Part shown: piece after piece, positions 23,813 to 30,576 of the stretch
Layout of the letters: each line of letters begins with the position of its first letter
Numbering within the stretch: position 1 is the stretch's first letter
Origin: CAVPHV01 sp964465915
GTDB taxonomy: Bacteria > Actinomycetota > Acidimicrobiia > Spongiisociales > UBA5794
Length of the DNA: 32,986 nucleotides
NCBI GenBank assembly: GCA_964465915.1
Contig: CAYXMJ010000012.1
Coordinates: 1 to 32,986, forward strand
Direction: 5' to 3'
Notes under the pieces: generated by a model
Databases searched by the model: none
Told to the model about the DNA's origin: nothing
The model's input: the letters and a program-made list of their open reading frames with translations, nothing else
Position numbers and translations under genes: made by a program

Positions 23813-24976
23813 CCATCGGGTCAATTGGCTGTCGTTCACCGTCTGGATTGCCACGCTCGGTCTGGGCGTTGTAGCCCTGATGCAGAGTTCCGAGCCGATG
23901 GTCGTCATCGTGGTCGGAGCCATCGCCATCAGCGTCGCCCAGATCGCCACCGTCCCGGCCCCGAGCGGTGAGCGACTGCCACTCGGCGTTGGTGTTGCCG
24001 TGGCAGTTCCGCTGATCATCGATGACGTTGGAGCGGTGATTGCCATCTACGCACTCGGGATGGCGGGGTCGTGGGTGGTTTTTGCGTTCCGGAAGCAGGA
24101 GAGGGTCATGCTGTCGTCTCGCTTCGTTGCCGAGACGCTGGCGCTGGCTGCGTTTGGTGGCGTCTTCTACGCCGTCGAGGCAGTCTTCCAGGCCAACGGA
24201 CGGGCGAACGAGTGGACGCAACTGCTGGCGGTCGCCGCGGCCGGGATTGCCTGGTACGTGGTGCGGGCCTTCCTGCGTTCGCTAGTCGGTTTCGAGCGTG
24301 ACGACATCTCGGCTCGCTACCTCTGGCTGCTGGCTCTCGAGGACTGGACGGCGGTTGTGAGCCTGTTTGTTGCCGGTGCCCTCTTCGGGTTTGCGTGGCC
24401 GGTAATGGGAATTTGGGCGGTACCGGTGGCCGTCTTGCCGTACGCGTTCAGCCACCTCGCCTTGGTGAGGTATAGCAGCACCAAGGTCACCTACGGCCAG
24501 ACCATTCGCGCCTTGGCCCAGATCCCCGAAGTCGCCGGTCTTGCTCCTTCGGGGCATTCGGAGCGGACCGCCGACCTCTCATTGGCCGTGGCCCGCGAGT
24601 TGGGGATGCACCCGCACGAGGTTGCCGAGCTCGAATACGCCTCACTTGTTCACGACATTGGACGGATCACGCTCAACGAGCCTGCGATCCTTCGAGCCGG
24701 GTATACCGATGAAGACATCGCCCGTTGGGGAGCGCAGATCGTCGCCGAGGCTCCTCACCTCGATCGAGTCGCTGAGCTCGTCCGGGAGCAGCATCGGCCG
24801 TACCGCCGGGCCGGGCAGGAACGTGATCCGCGCCTGCCGCTGGCCACCAAGATCATCAAGGTCGCGAGTGCGTACGACCAGGGACGGCACGAACTAGGTC
24901 TGCCGCCGGTCGACGCCCTGGAACAGATCCATCGTGGGTCGGCCTACGACTTCGACCCCGAAGTGGCCGCTTCGCT
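23805..24976 (+). CDS. Second membrane HD-domain protein, degenerate HD-GYP (3' cut by gap)
   Basis: The visible 390 residues comprise about six membrane helices (to about 225) and an HD domain. HSERTADLSLAVARELGM starts the domain, and HDIGRI gives His283-Asp284. The region matching the GYP motif is EQHRPYRRAG (His330), which lacks the HHxxxDGxGYP pattern, and VADxFDAM is replaced by VASAYDQ. The protein may be a catalytically weak or regulatory paralogue of its neighbour, with which it shares layout and order. ATG 23805 lies within the previous gene's end. The C-terminus is lost in the run of N; any reading through the N is artificial. Confidence 0.85.
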
Positions 24977-25076
24977 NNNNNNNNNNNNNNNNNNNNNNNN
25001 NNNNNNNNNNNNNNNNNNNNNNNNNNNNNNNNNNNNNNNNNNNNNNNNNNNNNNNNNNNNNNNNNNNNNNNNNNNN
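24977..25076. other. Scaffold gap of 100 N
   Basis: A run of exactly 100 N is the usual placeholder for a gap of unknown size. It removes the 3' ends of two convergent genes and whatever lies between them. Confidence 0.98.
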
Positions 25077-25633
25077 CGGTCGGCGGCGCTTCCGGGGATG
25101 CCTTGGACCCGGTGGCGAAAGAGCTTCACCGGCTGCTGCATCTGATCTTCGACGAACACACCGAGACCGATGGCGAAGAAGACATCGCCGAGCGATATGA
25201 CGCTGCCCGGAAGCGGGATGATGTCGGCCAAGAACGGCAGTCTGGTTGTGGTATCTAGCACCACATGTTTGGCGCCGAGAACCAACTCGCCGGTGTTGCC
25301 GGCCAGGGCGGCTGCCTCGGGGAGGACCGGCATGCCCTGGTTGAGGGCAATCACGGTGAAGTTCATCAGAACGCCGATGCCGGCGATCCACATCCCGGCC
25401 TCCTTCCGGTTGAGCCACACGACGACGAGGAGCGGCAGGTAGGAGAACAGAACGAGTGAGACGGCGAGGTCGGGATTCGAATCGGGCACGTAGTTGGCTG
25501 CGATCTGCATCCCGAATCCGATGACAAGAAGCCACCACCCCTTGGCGTAGATCTCGGTGAGGTTCGACAGTTTGCCGCCTCGAAACAGCGAGACGATCAC
25601 AGAGAACACGAGGACGACGAGCAACCACGCCAT
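25077..25633 (-). CDS. DUF5317 family membrane protein (3' cut by gap)
   Basis: The visible 185 residues carry about five hydrophobic segments, starting with MAWLLVVLVFSVIVSLFRGG, followed by LSNLTEIYAKGWWLLVIGFG. The RGGxLxxL...WWLL pattern is that of DUF5317 proteins of actinomycetes and Firmicutes, whose role is unknown. Later parts include GIGVLMNFTVIALNQGMPV and ISLGDVFFAIG, also typical. ATG 25633 is preceded by TAACGT at 6 nt, suggesting a leaderless mRNA. The C-terminus lies in the gap. Confidence 0.82.
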
Positions 25634-25639
25634 GCTCCG

Positions 25640-25645
25640 ACGTTA
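25640..25645 (-). promoter_or_regulatory. -10-like TAACGT 6 nt before the DUF5317 gene
   Basis: The element lies in the 12-mer CCACTAACGTCG (minus strand; 25638-25649), which recurs exactly before the TlpA gene at 27216-27227. Spacing to ATG 25633 predicts a leaderless transcript. Confidence 0.5.
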
Positions 25646-25666
25646 GTGGCCCTTTTGGTGCTGCGA

Positions 25667-25679
25667 GCCCAATTTGGGC
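25667..25679. promoter_or_regulatory. GCCCAATTTGGGC palindrome between divergent genes
   Basis: GCCCAA and TTGGGC flank a single T. The site lies where a -35 for the minus-strand gene would fall and in the 130-bp divergent region with the enoyl-CoA hydratase gene. It could be an operator; no regulator is known. Confidence 0.3.
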
Positions 25680-25730
25680 GGGTTTGTTGGCTCCTTAACC
25701 TCTCGGAAACACGAGGGATGCCGGTCTCGG

Positions 25731-25736
25731 TATGCT
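25731..25736 (+). promoter_or_regulatory. -10-like TATGCT upstream of the enoyl-CoA hydratase gene
   Basis: TATGCT lies 27 nt before ATG 25764, leaving a leader of about 20 nt that contains the ribosome site AAGGAG. No strong -35 is seen. Confidence 0.4.
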
Positions 25737-25763
25737 CGCCGCTGAACAAGAAGGAGAGCGCTG

Positions 25764-26531
25764 ATGCTGCGGTATGAGTCTGAAGGGCCACGCGCCGTGG
25801 TCACCATTGATGACCCGGAGCGCCACAATCCGCTGTCAAACGAGGCCATGGCGGGTCTCGCAGATGCGGTGGCCCGGGCTGCCGCAGATGAGGGCGTGCG
25901 AGTTGTGGTCATCACGGGCGCCGGCGACAAGGCCTTTTCAGCGGGCGGTGATCTCTCCGGCGGCTTCATGGACACGCCGATCGGCCAGCACGGCCCACGC
26001 GGCGCACTGGCCGACTTATTTCGCAACCTGCGGCGCTGCCCGAAGCCGACGATTGCCCGCGTCAACGGTCACGCTCTCGGTGGTGGGTTTGGGCTGGCGG
26101 CGGCGTGCGACATCGTGATCGCAGCTGACAATGCCCTGCTGGGAACCCCGGAGATACGGGTCGGCTTGTGGCCAATGATGATCAGCGCGGTGCTCAAGCC
26201 GCTGGTTCCCCAGAAGGCGCTGTTTGAGATGATGGCGACCGGCCGCCGCATCTCCGCCGAGGAGGCGATGCGGCTTGGGGTGGTCTCGCGGGTAGTGCCG
26301 ACGGCCGAACTCGATCGTGCGGTCGACGAGACGGTGGATGCACTGTTGCGGCACAGCTCGGCGACGCTGGCCTTGGGCAAGAGCGCCTTCTACGCCATCG
26401 AGGACATGGACCTCGATACGGCGCTCGACCATCTCCATATCGGTTTGACTGCAACCGGGACCACGGAAGACGCCGCCGAGGGCATTGCCGCCTTCATCGG
26501 CAAACGTGACCCGAATTGGAAGGGACGCTGA
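25764..26531 (+). CDS. Enoyl-CoA hydratase/isomerase family protein
   Basis: This 255-residue cytoplasmic crotonase-fold protein probably hydrates or isomerises an acyl-CoA. AFSAGGDLSGGF carries the first oxyanion-hole segment, and NGHALGGGFGLAAACDIVIA the second. LLGTPEIRVGLWPMM corresponds to the region where hydratases carry the catalytic Glu (here in TPEIRVGL), and the other catalytic Glu position is less clear. The exact substrate cannot be told. AAGGAG is at proper spacing from ATG 25764. No other fatty-acid genes are adjacent, so it seems to be a single unit. Confidence 0.9.
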   Translation: MLRYESEGPRAVVTIDDPERHNPLSNEAMAGLADAVARAAADEGVRVVVITGAGDKAFSAGGDLSGGFMDTPIGQHGPRGALADLFRNLRRCPKPTIARVNGHALGGGFGLAAACDIVIAADNALLGTPEIRVGLWPMMISAVLKPLVPQKALFEMMATGRRISAEEAMRLGVVSRVVPTAELDRAVDETVDALLRHSSATLALGKSAFYAIEDMDLDTALDHLHIGLTATGTTEDAAEGIAAFIGKRDPNWKGR

Positions 26532-26540
26532 CGGGGATTC

Positions 26541-26580
26541 TGGCGGACAATGGCGCAGCATGATGCGCATATGTCCGCCA
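26541..26580. terminator. Long hairpin between convergent genes, bidirectional terminator-like
   Basis: TGGCGGACA (26541-26549) pairs with TGTCCGCCA (26572-26580), and GCGCA (26553-26557) with TGCGC (26564-26568) around a 6-nt loop. AT/AT pairs and two single-base bulges join the parts into a stem of about 16 bp. It lies in the 62-bp space between the ends of the hydratase and TlpA genes. No T-run follows on either side. Confidence 0.6.
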
Positions 26581-26593
26581 AAACCCTGGGCGC

Positions 26594-27208
26594 CTAGCCG
26601 AGATTCTCCTCGAGGAACCTGGTGATCTCGTCTGCGGTGATGGCGCCGATGATGACATCCAGGATGACGCCGTCCGATGAGATCAGGTAGGTCGACGGCA
26701 TGCCGAGAGCCGGGTAGCCGTCCTCGACCATGTCGTCTTCATCAAATCCGATGAGGTACTTCACGTCGATCTCGCGGGCGAACTCGGTGGCATCGGCGGT
26801 TGAGTCCTGCACCGCCACACCGATGAACTCCACGTCCGGGTGTGCTTGTGCGGCGACGTCGATGTCCGGCATCTCGGCCCGGCAGGGGAAACACCACGAT
26901 GCCCACAGGTTCAAGAACACCGGCCGACCGTCCTCGGCGAGGTGGGTCGAGAGGGTGAAGGTCCTGCCGTCGAGCGTCGGTACCGTGAAGTCGGGCGCCT
27001 GGTCTGCGGCGGCCGGTGCGTCACCGGCCAGTGATGACAGATCGGCGAAGGTGGTCGAGGGGGTGGCGTCGTCGCTGCCGAACAAGACGACCCCGATACC
27101 GACGAGGGCCCCAACCATGATCACGCCGGCGATCCACATCACCCAGGGGGGGAGACGGCGCGGCTGGGGGACATCCGATCCTTCGGGGGCGGGGGACAGG
27201 TCGGTCAT
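26594..27208 (-). CDS. Membrane-anchored thioredoxin-like protein (TlpA/ResA family)
   Basis: This 204-residue protein has one membrane helix (about 22-43) and an extracytoplasmic thioredoxin domain from about 70. The redox motif is WASWCFPCRAEMP with Cys106 and Cys109, and the cis-Pro loop is visible in GMPSTYLI. Such proteins reduce or shuttle disulfides outside the membrane, for example in cytochrome c maturation. No cytochrome gene is nearby, so its partner is unknown. ATG 27208 is preceded by TAACGT with 9 nt between, close to leaderless spacing. Confidence 0.9.
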   Translation of the reverse strand: MTDLSPAPEGSDVPQPRRLPPWVMWIAGVIMVGALVGIGVVLFGSDDATPSTTFADLSSLAGDAPAAADQAPDFTVPTLDGRTFTLSTHLAEDGRPVFLNLWASWCFPCRAEMPDIDVAAQAHPDVEFIGVAVQDSTADATEFAREIDVKYLIGFDEDDMVEDGYPALGMPSTYLISSDGVILDVIIGAITADEITRFLEENLG

Positions 27209-27217
27209 GGTGAGGCG

Positions 27218-27223
27218 ACGTTA
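27218..27223 (-). promoter_or_regulatory. -10-like TAACGT upstream of the TlpA gene
   Basis: TAACGT lies in CCACTAACGTCG (minus strand; 27216-27227), identical over 12 bp to the element before the DUF5317 gene. The 9-nt distance to ATG suggests a very short or absent leader. Confidence 0.5.
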
Positions 27224-27267
27224 GTGGTGCGAGCGGATCGTGTGTGCGCTGCGCTCGAGCCGACCGC

Positions 27268-28047
27268 CTATGGCGCGCAGCCGCCCCAGGGGCTCCAGTT
27301 GTCGTAGTAGTCGTAGAGCCAGTATGTGGCCGCGATGTTCGCTTCGGGGTGGAACGCGGTCGTTCCCGTCCAGCCGGCATTGGCGGCCCGTCCCGGCCAA
27401 TACGACTTGAGGTGTTGGAAGAGGCCGAGCGGCGGATTGCTGCCCGGACCAACCGAAAATGGGTCGCCACGGCTCTCGCAATGCATGACCGCAAGCGCGT
27501 TGTTGGTTTGACCGACATCCCCGAAGTACTCATCAACGAGGTCGCGCCACTCCTCAACGTCACGGATTCCCCGGTAGTCCATTTCGCAGGTCTTTTCCGT
27601 TTCTGCGACGCAGACGTCCGACCCGGACATGCCGTAGATCAAATCGGTGGATCCGTTGCCGTAGGCCTTGTCGTTGCCGTTCCCGGCCTTGATGGTGTCG
27701 GCGCCCTTTCCGCCCTTCAGCAAGTCGTGGCCGCCGCCACCGAAGATACGGTCGGCCCCTGCACCGCCTTCGATCCGGTCTCTGCCCGAACCACCGCATA
27801 TGACGTCGTCGCCCCCTAGACCGTAGATCACGTCTTTGCCGCCGAGGCCGGCGATGACGTCGGGTCCGTTGGTGCCTGTGATGGTGTCATCTCCGGCGGT
27901 GCCCGGATGGGTCGCCGCCAACCCACGGCAGGTGATGTCCCCTGCCGCGTCCGCCTTCGGGGCGGCGATCAAGGCCATGACGAGGGCTGCCAACCCTACG
28001 AGAAGGGCGACGATGAGACGTGAGGTACGAGTCGTTGTGGTATTCAC
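27268..28047 (-). CDS. Secreted RTX-repeat protein with C-terminal lysozyme-like domain
   Basis: This exported protein of about 259 residues starts with a signal peptide (about 8-34, ending PKADA). Eleven consecutive calcium-binding nonapeptides follow (49-147), for example GTNGPDVIA, GLGGKDVIY and GGAGADRIF, matching the RTX GGxGxDxux pattern. A lysozyme-like domain forms the rest: EEWRDLVDEYF, then HCESRGDP with likely catalytic Glu191, then LGLFQHLKSYW. It is homologous to the C-terminus of the protein at 18784-19545. Calcium probably folds the repeats outside the cell. GTG 28047 is preferred to TTG 28083 because the latter lies in a -35-like box and the promoter spacing fits a leaderless GTG. 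Confidence 0.85.
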   Translation of the reverse strand: MNTTTTRTSRLIVALLVGLAALVMALIAAPKADAAGDITCRGLAATHPGTAGDDTITGTNGPDVIAGLGGKDVIYGLGGDDVICGGSGRDRIEGGAGADRIFGGGGHDLLKGGKGADTIKAGNGNDKAYGNGSTDLIYGMSGSDVCVAETEKTCEMDYRGIRDVEEWRDLVDEYFGDVGQTNNALAVMHCESRGDPFSVGPGSNPPLGLFQHLKSYWPGRAANAGWTGTTAFHPEANIAATYWLYDYYDNWSPWGGCAP

Positions 28048-28055
28048 GGCGAGTG

Positions 28056-28083
28056 AGCGTAGTAGTGGTTTGGATTCATACAA
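28056..28083 (-). promoter_or_regulatory. Promoter of the RTX-lysozyme gene, leaderless type
   Basis: On the minus strand TTGTAT (28078-28083), 16 nt, then TACGCT (28056-28061) is followed by 8 nt and GTG 28047. This is the best promoter match in the window and decides the start of the gene. Confidence 0.5.
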
Positions 28084-28113
28084 CGTGAGCCATCCGTATG
28101 TTGGGGGGTCCGA

Positions 28114-28542
28114 CTAGTTGTCGATGGTGTTGCGCAGGGGTGCGGTGATGCGCCAGGCGCCCCAGAGAGCGGCAGCGATCACCGCGGCGCTGATGACGAC
28201 GAAGACCCAGGTTGGGGCGCCGCCGCGGGATGCGTAATCCATCGCCAGCGCTGCCGCTGCTCCCGTCGCGAAGAGACTCGCGAATCCGGCCAGCGTGACT
28301 CCCACAGCTGCTCCGGTCGATCGTGTCGCCCGAGCCGTGCCATAGAGGATCCACCCGAGCATCCCGGCAAGACCGACGAGGAACGCCACCCAGGCCAAGA
28401 GGCTCGAGACCTGGGTCCACACCAGGATGGTGCCCGCAAACGCCCCGAGGATGAACCACCGCCGTTCCGAAATGGACTGGAGTGGGCCTTGGAGTGATGC
28501 GGTGCGAGCGAATGTGGGGTTCGTATCGATCTTGGTAGTCAC
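28114..28542 (-). CDS. Small membrane protein of unknown function
   Basis: This 142-residue protein has four predicted membrane helices (about 29-44, 47-66, 78-100 and 112-131) after a short polar N-terminus. I recognise no family motif. GTG 28542 is preceded by AAGGAA at 7 nt. It lies 66 bp before the RTX gene on the same strand, but the latter has its own promoter. It is divergent from the Rossmann-fold gene. Confidence 0.7.
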   Translation of the reverse strand: MTTKIDTNPTFARTASLQGPLQSISERRWFILGAFAGTILVWTQVSSLLAWVAFLVGLAGMLGWILYGTARATRSTGAAVGVTLAGFASLFATGAAAALAMDYASRGGAPTWVFVVISAAVIAAALWGAWRITAPLRNTIDN

Positions 28543-28642
28543 GGTGTTGTTCCTTCTGCAGGCCTCCCCTCAGCATCGGCCGGAAACGCAAGATTCTTGA
28601 ACTCGTCCGCGATCGAGTGGATTCGCCGACCGGCCCTTTGAC

Positions 28643-28677
28643 GTGGGCAGGAAGGCCGTGGTGCCCGCACGGCCCAC
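28643..28677 (+). promoter_or_regulatory. Two competing hairpins upstream of the Rossmann-fold gene
   Basis: GGCCGTG (28654-28660) pairs with CACGGCC (28668-28674) around a 7-nt loop. GTGGGC (28643-28648) can instead pair with GCCCAC (28672-28677), overlapping the first stem. TAGCGT at 28686-ish follows as a -10-like sequence, so the hairpins may act in DNA rather than in RNA. Confidence 0.3.
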
Positions 28678-28721
28678 CTTCTAGCGTGATGTTGTTGCTC
28701 ACGACGGAGAAAAGGAGTGGG

Positions 28722-30401
28722 ATGGACCGCACGTTTCTCGTGCTTGGTGGCGCCGGCCTGGTCGGCTATCAAGTCGCCCGCCAGATCGCAACCGAGTTCC
28801 GGCCGGAGCGGATCGTGATTGCCTCGCGCACCGAAGCCAGCGTCGAATCTGCCGTCGCCCGCTTGCGAGATGACGTGCCCGGCGTCGACTTCGTTGGTGA
28901 GTGGGGTGACGTGTTCGTGCGAGAGGAGTACGCCCGCAGGGGCCGTACCGAGCTGCTGGCCGACCCGGAGGCTCGGGAGGGGATCTTCGCCGACCTGTTG
29001 GGGCCGATCGACCTTGCCTATGCGGCCAGCAGGCTGGCCCATCTCTTTGAGCGGTACCACCCGGAAGTTGTCGTTGATGCGGTGAATACCGCAACGGCGA
29101 TCAGCTATCAGGATGTTTATACGGCTTCGGTGGTGGCGAAACAGAGCATTGAAGCCGGTCCGTCAGCCACAAACGCGTCCGACCGCTGGCCGGAGATCGA
29201 GGGCGACGTCGAGTCTCTGATTCTGTCACAGTCCGTTCCGCAGCTGATTCGACACATTCTGATTCTGCATCGTGCCGCCCGGGAGGCGGGAACCCGGCTC
29301 TACCTGAAGGTGGGGACGACCGGCACTGGGGGCATGGGGCTCAACATCCCTTACACCCACAGTGAGGATCGGCCCTCGGCCAAGTTGATGACGAAGACGG
29401 CCGTTGCCTTTGCCCACACCGGTTTGCTGTTCCTGATGGCGCGCACCGACCGCGGTCCCACGGTGAAGGAGGTCAAGCCGGCGGCCCTCATCGGGTATGC
29501 CGCGGTGGCGCACCGGACCATCAGCGAGCACGGCCGACCCGTGATCCGGTACCGGGCGCGCCGGATTCCACTCGACCAACAACTCGAGCTGACGATCGAT
29601 GCAGAGGGGTTTGAGCCGCTCGGCAAGGTGGAGATCCCCGTCGTCGACACGGGTGAGAACGGCGTGTTCACCAAGGGCGAGTTCGAAGCGATCACCTCGA
29701 TTGGGCAGATGGAGTTCGTCACCCCCGAGGAGATCGCCGGCCTGGTGGTCGCCGAGATCCGCGGGGCGAACACGGGGCGGGACGTGATCGGAGCGCTCGA
29801 CGGCGCGGTGCTCGGGCCTTCGTATCGGGGCGGGGTGCTGCGACATCGAGCCCTCGAAGTCCTGCGTCGCCTGGAGCAGGAGACGGGTACGCACTCGGTC
29901 GCGCTCGGTCAACTCGGACCACCTGAACTCTCGAAGCTGCTGTGGGAGGCGGAGCTGCTGCGGTTGGAGTTCGGCACCCTCGGCGCAGTTGGGGCGGTCT
30001 CGTCCGACGAGGCCAGCGCCCGCGTGACCAACCGACTCGAGGCGATGCCCGACCTGTGCGACACCATCACGTCGCTGGGGCTCGGCATCCTCGATGCCGA
30101 CGGTGCATCGTTGCTGCGTGGTCCGCGCCTGAGGATCCCGGAGGTGGCAGGCACCAACGTCGTTGTGGTCTCGGCCCAGGAGCGGGATCTCTGGGCCGGC
30201 AAAGGCTGGGTCGACCTGCGTCCCGCCAACTTCGCGCACTGGCAGCGGCGCTTCGCCGCGATGCACGCCGCCGGTCCGCCCGACCCGGCGGCCGGTACCG
30301 ACGATGTACGTCTCGAGCGCTATGCCCTCGAGACCATCGAGATCGGCGCCGTCGTCGCCTGGGTGCTGGCCAACGAACACGACGGCTACCGCAGCAAGTA
30401 A
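28722..30401 (+). CDS. Large NAD(P)-binding Rossmann-fold protein, SDR-like
   Basis: This 559-residue protein begins with a Rossmann beta-strand and the dinucleotide motif LGGAGLVG (Gly9, Gly10, Gly12, Gly15), followed by a second strand ERIVIASR. VVVDAVNTATAI fits an NAD-binding strand near residue 120. A segment TGTGGMGLNIPYTHSEDRPS near 205 may form part of the active site. The C-terminal half (about 330-559) is helical and not typical of classical short-chain dehydrogenases, so the protein is about twice the normal length. It is annotated elsewhere, as I recall, as short-chain dehydrogenase, without a known substrate. AAAGGAG supports ATG 28722. Confidence 0.75.
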   Translation: MDRTFLVLGGAGLVGYQVARQIATEFRPERIVIASRTEASVESAVARLRDDVPGVDFVGEWGDVFVREEYARRGRTELLADPEAREGIFADLLGPIDLAYAASRLAHLFERYHPEVVVDAVNTATAISYQDVYTASVVAKQSIEAGPSATNASDRWPEIEGDVESLILSQSVPQLIRHILILHRAAREAGTRLYLKVGTTGTGGMGLNIPYTHSEDRPSAKLMTKTAVAFAHTGLLFLMARTDRGPTVKEVKPAALIGYAAVAHRTISEHGRPVIRYRARRIPLDQQLELTIDAEGFEPLGKVEIPVVDTGENGVFTKGEFEAITSIGQMEFVTPEEIAGLVVAEIRGANTGRDVIGALDGAVLGPSYRGGVLRHRALEVLRRLEQETGTHSVALGQLGPPELSKLLWEAELLRLEFGTLGAVGAVSSDEASARVTNRLEAMPDLCDTITSLGLGILDADGASLLRGPRLRIPEVAGTNVVVVSAQERDLWAGKGWVDLRPANFAHWQRRFAAMHAAGPPDPAAGTDDVRLERYALETIEIGAVVAWVLANEHDGYRSK

Positions 30402-30402
30402 A

Positions 30403-30500
30403 CCCGTTCTGGCGTGGCCGAGGTACCAAAAAGCGCGCCGCAGCCACGCAAGAACGGGAGTTCTTTCTCCCAGCGCGCTCTCCGGCATGGTTTACCTCGG
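30403..30500 (+). promoter_or_regulatory. Overlapping inverted repeats between the Rossmann gene and acnA
   Basis: CCCGTTCTGGCGTGG (30403-30417) pairs with CCACGCAAGAACGGG (30444-30458) at 14 of 15 positions. Inside and beyond it, CCGAGGTA (30418-30425) pairs with TACCTCGG (30493-30500), AGCGCGC (30432-30438) with GCGCGCT (30473-30479), and GGGAG (30456-30460) with CTCCC (30467-30471). The first pair crosses the second and third, so the RNA could form either of two folds, or a pseudoknot. It begins 2 nt after the Rossmann-gene stop. It may be a terminator, an attenuator or an operator. Confidence 0.55.
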
Positions 30501-30523
30501 AAAGGGGGTGCTCGGACCGTCGG

Positions 30524-30529
30524 TAGCAT
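30524..30529 (+). promoter_or_regulatory. -10-like TAGCAT upstream of acnA
   Basis: TAGCAT lies 47 nt before ATG 30577, with no clear -35. If used, the inverted repeats at 30403-30500 lie upstream of the transcript and would act in DNA. GAGG near 30565 is a weak ribosome site. Confidence 0.35.
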
Positions 30530-30576
30530 GGTTGAACTGATTCCAGGTTCTTGGTTGACGGAAGCGAGGCGACCCC

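Noticed and set aside
24894..25628. Open frames crossing the run of N
   Set aside because: The translation through N is artificial, and the coding signal on each side belongs to the HD and DUF5317 genes.
28048..28083. TTG 28083 as start of the RTX protein
   Set aside because: This codon forms part of the -35-like TTGTAT, and the extra 12 residues precede a normal signal peptide starting at GTG 28047.
28617..28721. Upstream extension of the Rossmann-fold protein
   Set aside because: AAAGGAG directly precedes ATG 28722, where the Rossmann strand starts; the extension is low in coding character and covers hairpins.
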